A program made the translations under genes and the position numbers. Below, one piece after another: positions 14,870 to 23,166 of a DNA stretch of 32,709 nucleotides; the stretch's first letter is position 1, and the number at the start of each line of letters is the position of its first letter. The stretch covers positions 1 through 32,709 of the forward strand of contig CALAZI010000167.1 of the NCBI GenBank assembly GCA_937895955.1. Direction: 5' to 3'. This DNA comes from an uncultured Alphaproteobacteria bacterium. Lineage in GTDB: Bacteria > Pseudomonadota > Alphaproteobacteria > Caulobacterales > Parvularculaceae. The notes beneath the pieces were generated by a model that saw nothing but the letters and a program-made list of their open reading frames with translations, did not search any database and had not been told where the DNA came from.

Positions 14870-17479
14870 TTGATCGAGTCTGCTCTGGTCGGTCGTGGTT
14901 TGCGCGTGCGTTTCTTATCAATATTGATCGCAACGTTCGTTGCGCTGTCGCTATGCGGCGCGCGCGCTGAAATTATCGGCGCGGATTCGCGGCACGGTCA
15001 TGCGAATATCGACAAGCCGGACTGGTACGTCAAAGCCGAGCGGCTCGCGCACAGCGTCTATGACGACAAGCTGATCATAACGCCGCAAGTGCAGGCCGAT
15101 GGCGAGGCGGCGGCGCTCGCCGCGACCGGCGAGGATCGTTTGCGGCGGCTCAACTGGATTATCGAAGGCGATCTGACGCTCGGCTCTACGGAAAAGGCGC
15201 GAAGGCTTTATCCGATCTACGAGGAAAGCGCGCGCGAGCTAGGCAGCGAGCGGCATCTGAAGGCGCTTGAAGTCCTGCAAGTTTACGAGCGCACGACGGC
15301 GGGCGAGTTCACGAGCGCGGCGCGAGATCTTGAGAAGCTCGCCCATGAAGCGGAAGATCCATACGTTATCGCCAAGGCGTCGATGCTCGGCGCTTATGCG
15401 CTGACGGACAGCGGCATGCCGGGGCGCGCCTACGAGTTGATCAGGAAAGGGTTTGCGGCGGCGCAGAAAATAGATCGCAATGAAGAGCCGCTCGCCGGCG
15501 TTCACGCCGCATGGTCGTATGTCGCGCAGGATGCGGGCGACGTTGAATCGGCGATCGACCATTTGCATGCGTCGTTTGATCATGCGCAGGCCGCCGGCCT
15601 TCCGATCGACGGCATTTCCATTCTCTACAATCTCGCGCTTTTCATGCTCAGTCGGGATGAATTCCCCGCCGCGCGCGAATTCGCCGCGATGGAAAAGGAA
15701 TTCGCGCGGATCAGCGAGGCGGAGGTCGAAGCGTTCTTCGCGGCCTATCTTTGCGGGATCATCGCCAATGCGGCTCATGATTACGCCGAGGCGGAGAAAT
15801 GCTCGCGGGAAGCCGTTGAAAGTTCGTCGCCTGCGGAGAGCTATCTGCCGACGATCAAGACGGTGCTGGCGGAGTCGCTCGCAAAGCTCGGGCGGGCGTC
15901 GGAAGCGCGCGCGATGTTCGACGAATTGACCGCCTCCATCGATCCCGCCGCCTCGCCGGTTGAGGCGCTCGCGCTCAGCGAGTTGAAGGCGCACATAGCT
16001 TTCGCCGAAGGGCGTTATGCGGACGCGATTCGCAATCTCGAGGATTATCACCTCGCCCACACCCGGGCGCAGCGCGCCAACTTCAACAGCGGCGTGCGAG
16101 AGCTGCGGGCCTCGCTTGAAACCGATGTCGCGACAGCGCAGTCGATCGCCGACGCCAACGCGCGTGCGGCGCGCATGATGAGCGAGCGCGTCAACACGCA
16201 GCGATTGATGCTGTTTCTCGCCGCCATGCTGACGATCGCGGCGGCGGTGAGCATCCACGCCTATCAGCGCAATGCGCGCGTGCTTGCTGAGGCGCGCAAG
16301 GCCGCTGAAGAGGCGAACCGCGCGAAGTCGGAATTTCTCGCGCTGATGAGCCATGAATTGAGAACGCCGCTCAACGGCGTCCTCGGCATGACGCAAGGGC
16401 TGCTGTCAGACAGGCTTGAACCCGAGCAGCGCGACAAGGCGGCCGCCATTCTCGATTCCGGCCAGACGCTGCTTGCGCTCTTGAACGACGTTCTCGACCT
16501 TTCAAAGGTTGAAGCCGGGAAACTCGAAATCTCGCCGATCGACGCCGATTTTCATGAAATGATCGACCGGGTGACGAAACTGTTCGAACCGCTGGCGAGG
16601 GACAGGGAGACCCGGCTTGTCGTCGATTACGGCGCCAGCGCTGCGCGTTGGGCGCGTTTCGATCCGGTGCGCTTGCGTCAATGCGTGTCGAATCTCGTGT
16701 CGAACGCGGTGAAGTTCACCTCCGGCGGCGAGATTATGGTGCGCGTTCGCTCCGTCGAGATCGGCGACAGGATCGAATTTTCGGTCGTCATCAGCGACAC
16801 CGGCATCGGCATGGACGAGGAAACGCTGAAGCGGCTGTTCCGTCCCTATTCGCAGGGCGACGCCTCGATTTCGCGCCGCTTCGGCGGCACCGGGCTCGGC
16901 CTCGCCATTACGCGCCGCCTTGCGCTGCTTATGGACGGCGATGTCGTTGCTGAAAGCGCGATCGGCAAGGGAACGACGATGACGTTCAGCTTTTCGGCCG
17001 AAAAAGCCGAAGCCGCGCGGCCAGGGGACGGCGCTGGGGATGACGCGCAGAGCGCCTTGACGGCCGTCTCGCTCTTGCAGGGCAAGCGCGTGCTCATTGT
17101 CGACGACCTTCTGGTGAACCGTCAGGTCGCGCGTCTCTTCATGAAGCCCTACGGATCGGAAATTCTGGAAGCCGAAAGCGGCGAGCAAGCGCTTCGGGTT
17201 CTTGAATCGGAAAAAATCGATCTTGTTCTGCTTGACGTGCAAATGCCCGGCATCGACGGCTATGAAACCGCGCGACGGATCAGGGCGACGCCGTCGCGAA
17301 ATTCAGCCGTCGCCATTGTCGCGCTCACCGCCGGCGCGATCGACGGCGACAAGGAGCGCTGTCTTGAGGCGGGCATGGACGCCTTCGCGTCAAAGCCGCT
17401 CGATTCACGGGGGCTTTTGAGCGCGATCGCATACGCGATGAATGCGCCGGCTCAGCAGCGTCAGGGCGACGCCGCCTAG
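14870..17479 (+). CDS. Hybrid sensor histidine kinase with periplasmic helical-repeat sensor and receiver domain
   Basis: The 869-residue protein has an N-terminal signal segment ending near 'CGARA' (about residue 33) and a TPR-like helical sensor region at about 45-420. A membrane helix follows at 445-463, then a coiled-coil linker and HisKA with phospho-acceptor H495 (LMSHELRTP). The HATPase has N612, 'DTGIGM' at 643-648 and 'GGTGLGL' at 672-678. The C-terminal receiver has phospho-acceptor D789 and 'SKP' lysine. The frame opens at TTG 14870 with no clear ribosome site. GTG 14906 gives a cleaner signal peptide and is an alternative start. No separate response regulator lies nearby. Its stop overlaps that of the convergent nat gene. 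Confidence 0.9.
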   Translation: MIESALVGRGLRVRFLSILIATFVALSLCGARAEIIGADSRHGHANIDKPDWYVKAERLAHSVYDDKLIITPQVQADGEAAALAATGEDRLRRLNWIIEGDLTLGSTEKARRLYPIYEESARELGSERHLKALEVLQVYERTTAGEFTSAARDLEKLAHEAEDPYVIAKASMLGAYALTDSGMPGRAYELIRKGFAAAQKIDRNEEPLAGVHAAWSYVAQDAGDVESAIDHLHASFDHAQAAGLPIDGISILYNLALFMLSRDEFPAAREFAAMEKEFARISEAEVEAFFAAYLCGIIANAAHDYAEAEKCSREAVESSSPAESYLPTIKTVLAESLAKLGRASEARAMFDELTASIDPAASPVEALALSELKAHIAFAEGRYADAIRNLEDYHLAHTRAQRANFNSGVRELRASLETDVATAQSIADANARAARMMSERVNTQRLMLFLAAMLTIAAAVSIHAYQRNARVLAEARKAAEEANRAKSEFLALMSHELRTPLNGVLGMTQGLLSDRLEPEQRDKAAAILDSGQTLLALLNDVLDLSKVEAGKLEISPIDADFHEMIDRVTKLFEPLARDRETRLVVDYGASAARWARFDPVRLRQCVSNLVSNAVKFTSGGEIMVRVRSVEIGDRIEFSVVISDTGIGMDEETLKRLFRPYSQGDASISRRFGGTGLGLAITRRLALLMDGDVVAESAIGKGTTMTFSFSAEKAEAARPGDGAGDDAQSALTAVSLLQGKRVLIVDDLLVNRQVARLFMKPYGSEILEAESGEQALRVLESEKIDLVLLDVQMPGIDGYETARRIRATPSRNSAVAIVALTAGAIDGDKERCLEAGMDAFASKPLDSRGLLSAIAYAMNAPAQQRQGDAA

Positions 17480-18306
17480 ATCGCCTTCTCCGTTCCGAAG
17501 ACTTCCTCATGCCGGATGCAGATCGCCGGCCAAAGCCTCGCCGCTTCCGGAAGGTCGACGCCGAACGTCTCGCGCAGCGTCTCGACATAGGCGTCCGCCG
17601 TCGCGACGATCGATTTTTTTTCTTCCCGAGGGGTCAGGATGCGCAAGACGCGCCCGCGCAAGGAATAGTGGGCCTCGCCGATCCAGCGCTGCGCGACGGC
17701 GTTCTGGACGAAAGGCGACGCGGCGTCGGTTTGCAGGAAGCGGCACTGTTTTTCAAGAAGCGCCTCGTCGTCGACGGCGGGATTGAAGTCGTAACTCATG
17801 CCGCCCATGCGCGCGTCTTCAGTGAACCGCCACCAGCCGCCGTCGATCGCGTCAAGGCGGCAGCCGAGCGGATTAGCGTCAACGGCGCCGACGCGCAGCG
17901 GAACGGGATCGACAAGCCCGCCGCCGAATCCGACATCGGCGATCCACGGCGCGCCGTCGATGTCGACGAGCAGCAGCAAATGATTGCCGATGACGGCGTC
18001 GCCGACAGCCTCGCGCATGACGGCGCCGGCGAGACGCGACACCTTGAACCCGATTTCCTCCAGCGCCCAACCGAAGAGGCCGTTCATTTCGTAACACCAG
18101 CCGCCGCGCCGCCGGTTCACAATCTTGTCATAGGCTCGGGCGGGATCGCGCGTGAGAGGGACGGCGAGCTGCACGTCAAGGTCTTCAAAGGCAAGCGAGA
18201 GCGCATGCGCGCGATGAACGGCGCGCAATCCGTCAAGATCGGATTTCACCGGGTGCAAGACGCCGATGCGAGCGAGATAGGCGTCAAGGTTCATGCGAAA
18301 ATCCAT
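17476..18306 (-). CDS. Arylamine N-acetyltransferase
   Basis: The 276-residue protein is a typical NAT with the cysteine-protease-like triad C71 (in 'RGGWCYEMN'), H109 (in 'GNHLLLLV') and D124 (in 'IADVGFGG'). Length and spacing match characterised bacterial NATs (C69/H107/D122 class). It transfers acetyl from acetyl-CoA to arylamines, hydrazines or related amines in the cytoplasm. The start could be the ATG at 18304-18306 or the in-frame ATG four codons later. Neither has a strong ribosome site. It is divergent from the Tat-SDR gene and convergent with the histidine kinase, whose TAG shares CTAG with its own stop. Confidence 0.93.
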   Translation of the reverse strand: MDFRMNLDAYLARIGVLHPVKSDLDGLRAVHRAHALSLAFEDLDVQLAVPLTRDPARAYDKIVNRRRGGWCYEMNGLFGWALEEIGFKVSRLAGAVMREAVGDAVIGNHLLLLVDIDGAPWIADVGFGGGLVDPVPLRVGAVDANPLGCRLDAIDGGWWRFTEDARMGGMSYDFNPAVDDEALLEKQCRFLQTDAASPFVQNAVAQRWIGEAHYSLRGRVLRILTPREEKKSIVATADAYVETLRETFGVDLPEAARLWPAICIRHEEVFGTEKAI

Positions 18307-18380
18307 GGTCAGCGGCGAGGCATGTAGTAATCTCAGTTTGAGGGCGTAACGGCAATCGGCCGAAACGAAGGAAGCTAGCG

Positions 18381-19385
18381 ATGGCGGAAGATTTTGAACT
18401 GAACAGGCGCGCTCTTATCGGCGGCGCGGCGGGACTTGCGGGCGCGGCGGCGCTGGCGCGACCTGCGGCGGCGCAAACGGGGCCTGTCGATCTGGCCGGC
18501 AGGTCAGTGCTGATCACCGGAACGAGTTCGGGCTTCGGACGGCTCTCTGCGCTCCATTTCGCGCGTTCTGGCGCGAGCGTCATCGCCTCGATGCGCAACA
18601 TGAAGGGCGGCAAGCGGCCCGAAGCGCAGGAACTCATGGATATCGCCTCCGGCGAGAAGCTGAAGCTTGCGGTTGTCGAGATCGACGTCACCAAAGACGA
18701 TCAGGTCGCCAAAGGTGTGACAAGGGCGGAAGAAATCGCCGGCGGCGCGCTTGACGTCGTACTCAACAACGCCGGCGTCGGCGTCGGCGGGCCGGCGGAG
18801 TTTTACGACATGGCGCATCTTCAACGCGCCTTTGACGTCAATTTTTTCGGCTATCAGCGTCTGGCGCGCGCGGCCTTGCCGAAAATGCGCGCGCGCGGGC
18901 AGGGACTTCTGGTTGAAATCTCATCGCAGCTCGGCCGGCTCATCCTGCCGAATATCGGCGCCTATTGCGCGACGAAATTCGCCGTCGAGGCGATGTTTGA
19001 GACGATGGCCTATGAGCTAGCGCCGTTCGGCGTTGAGGTGACGATCATCCAGCCGGGCGGCTATCCGACGAAAATCTGGGACAATGGCGCGCGCTATTTC
19101 GCCGAGCTGATGGAAAGCGTCGATGAGGAGCGCAAGGCGGCTTACGCCGGGCATATCGAAATGGCGCAAGGCATGATCAGCGGCCAATATTCGACCGATC
19201 CGATGGACGTGCCGCGCGCCATCGCCGAGATCATCGCCATGCCGCCGGGAAAAAGGCCCCTGCGCCGCCCCGTTCATCCCAACACGCAGGCGAGCGACGC
19301 CCTTAACGCCGCGCACGCGCAGGTTCAGGCCGCCGTTCTCGGGCAAGGGCGCTACAAGACGTGGCATGACGCCGTCGCGGATTAG
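18381..19385 (+). CDS. Tat-exported short-chain dehydrogenase/reductase
   Basis: The 334-residue protein begins with a twin-arginine signal ('NRRALIGG' at residues 8-15, a hydrophobic region, and an AAA cleavage site near residue 31). A classical SDR fold follows: 'TGTSSGFG' at 46-53 for NAD(P) binding, 'NNAG', an 'ISSQ' serine, and the catalytic Y195-x-x-x-K199 ('YCATK'). All catalytic parts are present, so it should be active. Export in folded form by Tat would carry the cofactor into the periplasm, which is unusual for an SDR. AAGGAAG lies before the ATG. It converges with the MFS gene, with overlapping stops. The substrate is unknown. Confidence 0.88.
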   Translation: MAEDFELNRRALIGGAAGLAGAAALARPAAAQTGPVDLAGRSVLITGTSSGFGRLSALHFARSGASVIASMRNMKGGKRPEAQELMDIASGEKLKLAVVEIDVTKDDQVAKGVTRAEEIAGGALDVVLNNAGVGVGGPAEFYDMAHLQRAFDVNFFGYQRLARAALPKMRARGQGLLVEISSQLGRLILPNIGAYCATKFAVEAMFETMAYELAPFGVEVTIIQPGGYPTKIWDNGARYFAELMESVDEERKAAYAGHIEMAQGMISGQYSTDPMDVPRAIAEIIAMPPGKRPLRRPVHPNTQASDALNAAHAQVQAAVLGQGRYKTWHDAVAD

Positions 19386-20680
19386 GGCTTGCCGGTTTGC
19401 GGCTGAAGGCGTTCGGCTTCCGAGGCGAGGATCGTCGCCGATTCTTCGAAGCGGTCCGCCTTCGCCATTTTCGGGAAAAGACGGAACCAGGCGAGCGCCG
19501 TGACGATGGCGACGGAGCCGCCGAGAATGACCGCGCCGATGGGACCAAGAAAGCGCGCGGCGACGCCCGATTCAAACTCGCCGAGTTCGTTGGACGCTGA
19601 AATGAAAATGAACGAAACCGACGCGACGCGCCCGCGCATCGCGTCGGGCGTTGCGAACTGGATCAGTGACTGGCGGACATAGACGGAGATCATGTCGGCC
19701 GCGCCGGTGATTGCGAGCGCCGCCATCGACATCCAGAACAGGGGCGAAAAGGCGAAGGCGAGCGTCCCGACGCCGTAGATGACGACCGCCCACATCATCC
19801 ACGGGCCGACGCGCCGTTCAAGCGGGCGTATCGCGAGCATCGCTGCGACGATTGCGGCGCCGAAAGCGGGCGCGGCGCGCAGCGCGCCGAGCCCTTCCGC
19901 GCCGACATGCAGGATGTCGCGCGCGAAGACGGGAAGCAGCGCCGTTGCGCCGCCGAAAAAGACGACGATGAGATCGAGCGAAATGGCGCCGAGAACGATC
20001 TTGTTGTCGCGGACATATTTAAGTCCCTCGATCGCCATGGCGAGGCCGCGCGCGTTCGCGACCTTCTGCTGCTTCGGCGTCTGCGCCGTCATGATGGCGA
20101 TCACCGCCATGACGGTCATCGCGACGCTGACGCCGTAAACGATCTCGCCGCCGAAGGCGAAGAGCACGCCGCCGATCGCCGGCCCGATAATGGCGGAAAC
20201 CTGAAAGCCGAGCGAGTTCCAGGCGATGGCGCTCGCAAGCTCATTGCGCGGCACGAGCGTCGGATAGAGCGCGTTCGACGCCGCCGGCGTGAAGGCGTTG
20301 ACGCCGCCGAGAACGACCGCGATCGAAAAGACCGCGGGAAGAACGAGCGGGCCGGTCATGAAAACGGTGGCGACGAGCCCGGCGCCGGCGATCGCGCGGA
20401 TGAGATTGGCGACGATGAGGATCGTCTTCCTGTCGAAGCGGTCGGCCGCCTGTCCGCCGATCAGCGAGAGAATGAGAACGGGCAGGAACTGGGCGAGGCC
20501 GACAAGGCCGAGAATGAAGGCGGCTTCCTCGACGGGTCGCGTCTGGCGCGCGACGTCATAGACCTGCCAGCCGATCGCGACCGCCTGCATCTGGCGCGCC
20601 GCCGACAAAAGCTGCCGCATCACCCAGTAGCGGGCGTAATTGCGATGGCGGAAAATCCGGAACGAGGGAGCGAGGGTCAT
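19382..20680 (-). CDS. MFS transporter (EntS/MFS_3-like exporter)
   Basis: The 432-residue protein has about twelve membrane segments. Its MFS-type loop between helices 2 and 3 reads 'GGQAADRFDRKTIL'. The opening 'FRIFRHRNYARYWVMRQLLSAARQMQAVAIGWQVYD' pattern is typical of the EntS/MFS_3 branch. Members usually export siderophores, drugs or metabolites from the cytoplasm. I used the ATG at 20678-20680, because the longer frame starts at a TTG in the gap before phaC's end. It is transcribed in the same direction as phaC, 78 bp downstream of it. The substrate is unknown. Confidence 0.88.
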   Translation of the reverse strand: MTLAPSFRIFRHRNYARYWVMRQLLSAARQMQAVAIGWQVYDVARQTRPVEEAAFILGLVGLAQFLPVLILSLIGGQAADRFDRKTILIVANLIRAIAGAGLVATVFMTGPLVLPAVFSIAVVLGGVNAFTPAASNALYPTLVPRNELASAIAWNSLGFQVSAIIGPAIGGVLFAFGGEIVYGVSVAMTVMAVIAIMTAQTPKQQKVANARGLAMAIEGLKYVRDNKIVLGAISLDLIVVFFGGATALLPVFARDILHVGAEGLGALRAAPAFGAAIVAAMLAIRPLERRVGPWMMWAVVIYGVGTLAFAFSPLFWMSMAALAITGAADMISVYVRQSLIQFATPDAMRGRVASVSFIFISASNELGEFESGVAARFLGPIGAVILGGSVAIVTALAWFRLFPKMAKADRFEESATILASEAERLQPQTGKP

Positions 20681-20758
20681 CAGCGGCGCGGGGGGACGTC
20701 CGGCCGCTATAGGCGAGGTCGCGCGCAATGGCCATGCGCGCGGGGCGTCGAATGCGCG

Positions 20759-22663
20759 TCAGGCTTTCACTTTGACGTAACTGCCGGGCGCATCCTCGAT
20801 CGGCGTCAATTCGCCGTCGCCGGGCGCGCGCGCCGGAACCTTGCCGGGCGAAACCTTGTTCAGCCATTCCATCCAGTAAGGCCACCATGAGCCGGGATGG
20901 CGTTCGGCGCCCGCTTTCCAGTCGTCGAGTTTCGGCGGCAGGGCGGGATTGATCGAGTGATGGTATTTCTTCTTGTCCGGATGATTGACGACGCCGGCGA
21001 TATGGCCCGATCCGGCGAGCATGTAAGTGACGTCAGCCTTGTCTTTCGACGCGAATAGACGCGCGGTGCGATAAACCGAATTATGCGGCGCGATGTGATC
21101 GGTCTCGCCCGCCTGCATGAAAATCGGAATGTCGACATCGCCGAGATCGAGCGTTTCGCCGTCGATAACCATTTCGCCCTTGGCGAGGCGGTTATGCTGG
21201 TAGAATTCGCGCAGGTAAAAGAGGTGCACCTTTTTCGGCATTCGGGTCGCGTCGGAATTCCAGTACAGTAGATCGAATTTCGCCGGGTCCTTGCCCTTCA
21301 TATAATTGTCGATGACGAAGGACCAGATGAGGTCGTTCGAGCGCAGCATGTTGAAGGTCGTCGCCATGGCGCGCCCTTCAAGCACGCCGCCCGCCGCATC
21401 CATCTGCTTTTCGATGGCGTCGAGCTGCTCGTCGTCGACAAAAAGAAGGAGATCGCCCGATTCCTTGAAGTCCGCCTGCGCGGTGAAGAAGGTCGCCGAT
21501 CTGATGCGATCATCGCCGCGCTTCGCCATCAGGGCGAGCGCGGTCGAGAGCATCGTGCCGCCGATGCAATAGCCGATCGCATCGACCTCGCGTTCGCCGG
21601 TCGCCTTTTTGACGGCGTCGAGCGCGGCGAAACAGCCTTGCTTGATGTAGTCCTCGAAGGTTTTCCCGCTAAGGCTCGGCTCCGGATTGACCCAGGAAAC
21701 GACGAAGACGGTGCGTCCCTGTTCGACCATCCAGCGGATGAAGGAATTGGTCGGCTGAAGGTCGAGGATGTAGAATTTGTTGATCCAGGGCGGGAAGATG
21801 AGGAGAGGGCGTTTGGCGACTTCCTCCGTCATCGGCGCATACTGGATCAGCTGCATGATCTCGTTCTGGAAGACGACCTTGCCGGGCGTCGTCGCGATGT
21901 TGACGCCAAGCTTGAAGTGCTCAAGATCCGCCTGGCGGATGGCGAGCGCGCCGTCGCCGCGGTCGAGATCCTCCAGAAGATTGCGCATCCCCTTGAGGAT
22001 GTTCTCGCCTTTCGTTTCGATCGTCGTTTCGACGACTTCCGGATTGAGAACCGGAAAATTCGTCGGCGCAATCGCGTCGAGAAACTGTTGCGTGAAAAAC
22101 TCCGCTTTCTTCTTGTCGTGCTCGTCCATCCCTTCGAGATTGTGAACGGTCGTCTTCAGCCATTTGGCGTAGGTGAGATAGGCCTGCTTGACGAAATCGA
22201 GCATCGGGTTGTCGCGCCACGCCTTGTGGGCGAAACGCTTGTCGCCGGGTTCGGGCTCGATCGCCGGGCCGACATCCTCGCCCGCCATCTTGCGGCCCAT
22301 CGTCGCCATTAATTTCGCGTAATCGCCCCAGAGATTGAACTGGCGCTGCATGACGGTGCCGGGATCGGAGGCGAGCGCCTGCATCATCTCCTGGAAGGAC
22401 TCGCCGACATTGAGCGGGTCGGCCGATTTCTTGCCGGTCGCGACTTTCAAGGCGTCGCCCTGTTTCATGAAAAAGTCGCGGACGACTTCCTGCCCGGCGC
22501 CGGTCGTTTCGACGAGATATTCCGATAGGGCGTCGAAATCCTCAAACAGGCTTTTTTCCGCCTCACCATCGTCATTGGCGGGCTTTACGCCTTTGCGGGG
22601 CTTGGCTGCGGCCATTTTTGACGGCGATTTCGGCTTGTCGGTCGGTTGATCGGCTTGCGTCAT
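20759..22663 (-). CDS. phaC: Class I poly(3-hydroxyalkanoate) synthase
   Basis: The 634-residue protein has the PhaC N-terminal domain and an alpha/beta-hydrolase fold. The lipase-like box 'GYCIGG' contains the nucleophile C366. D522 ('AGETDHIAP') and H554 ('GSGHIAGV') complete the triad. The size and layout fit class I synthases, which polymerise hydroxyacyl-CoA on cytoplasmic granules and work as a single subunit type. The first 40 residues form a lysine- and proline-rich extension. No phaA, phaB, phaP or phaR is adjacent. It is divergent from a small lipoprotein gene, with only 49 bp between the starts. Confidence 0.96.
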   Translation of the reverse strand: MTQADQPTDKPKSPSKMAAAKPRKGVKPANDDGEAEKSLFEDFDALSEYLVETTGAGQEVVRDFFMKQGDALKVATGKKSADPLNVGESFQEMMQALASDPGTVMQRQFNLWGDYAKLMATMGRKMAGEDVGPAIEPEPGDKRFAHKAWRDNPMLDFVKQAYLTYAKWLKTTVHNLEGMDEHDKKKAEFFTQQFLDAIAPTNFPVLNPEVVETTIETKGENILKGMRNLLEDLDRGDGALAIRQADLEHFKLGVNIATTPGKVVFQNEIMQLIQYAPMTEEVAKRPLLIFPPWINKFYILDLQPTNSFIRWMVEQGRTVFVVSWVNPEPSLSGKTFEDYIKQGCFAALDAVKKATGEREVDAIGYCIGGTMLSTALALMAKRGDDRIRSATFFTAQADFKESGDLLLFVDDEQLDAIEKQMDAAGGVLEGRAMATTFNMLRSNDLIWSFVIDNYMKGKDPAKFDLLYWNSDATRMPKKVHLFYLREFYQHNRLAKGEMVIDGETLDLGDVDIPIFMQAGETDHIAPHNSVYRTARLFASKDKADVTYMLAGSGHIAGVVNHPDKKKYHHSINPALPPKLDDWKAGAERHPGSWWPYWMEWLNKVSPGKVPARAPGDGELTPIEDAPGSYVKVKA

Positions 22664-22712
22664 GGCCTCGGTTCGCGTTTAGCTGGCTTGAACTTTATAG
22701 AGTGGCTGTCTC

Positions 22713-23156
22713 TTGCGTGCAAAAGCCTCATATTTGCTTATCGCGCTTCTCGCCGCGGCGGGCTGCGCCAACGGTCTGAAGCGCATCGCGCCGCCCGGCA
22801 TCGTCAAATATGAGGATCGCGCCAAGGGCCAGCCGGTCAACCCGGCGATCGAAGCCCGGATCGAGGCCTTCCAGAAAGAAAGCGCCGGCGGTTTTCCAAT
22901 CCTCGGCGAGCAGCCGAGCATCGCGCCGGAAGGCGTCGCCGCGCCTGAGCGAGCGGCGATGGAGGCGGCCCTGTTGGAGGCGCGCGACCAGCTGAACGAC
23001 GCCATCGCGCATGACCGCACGCTCGCCGACGCCGAACGGACCGAGGCTCTGGAAGAAGACCGCGACGCGCTCGGCGCGGCGGTGAAGAAAGACGACGAAG
23101 CGGCGCGGCGCGAACGCGGCCTGCCCCCGCGGCCGGTCGAGCGGGACGATCAGTAG
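22713..23156 (+). CDS. Small predicted lipoprotein
   Basis: The 147-residue protein has a basic start (RAK), a hydrophobic run 'YLLIALLAAAGC', and a cysteine at the predicted lipobox (AAGC, residues 15-18). It would be lipidated and anchored in a membrane facing the periplasm. The rest is charged and largely helical from about residue 70. The start is TTG at 22713 with no clear ribosome site. No upstream ATG in frame is available. It is followed after 10 nt by the aminotransferase gene, so the two may share a transcript. This type of lipoprotein often sits next to argH/lysA/dapL-like genes, but I make no functional call. Confidence 0.7.
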   Translation: MRAKASYLLIALLAAAGCANGLKRIAPPGIVKYEDRAKGQPVNPAIEARIEAFQKESAGGFPILGEQPSIAPEGVAAPERAAMEAALLEARDQLNDAIAHDRTLADAERTEALEEDRDALGAAVKKDDEAARRERGLPPRPVERDDQ

Positions 23157-23166
23157 GTCGCCGCAA

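Noticed and set aside
15239..16396. 385-codon frame opposite the histidine kinase sensor region
   Set aside because: It is an arginine-rich antisense shadow, while the kinase frame continues unbroken through it with domain structure.
19907..20890. 327-codon frame across the MFS gene and phaC end
   Set aside because: It is antisense to two clear genes, is low-complexity and rich in D, R and E, and has no domain pattern.
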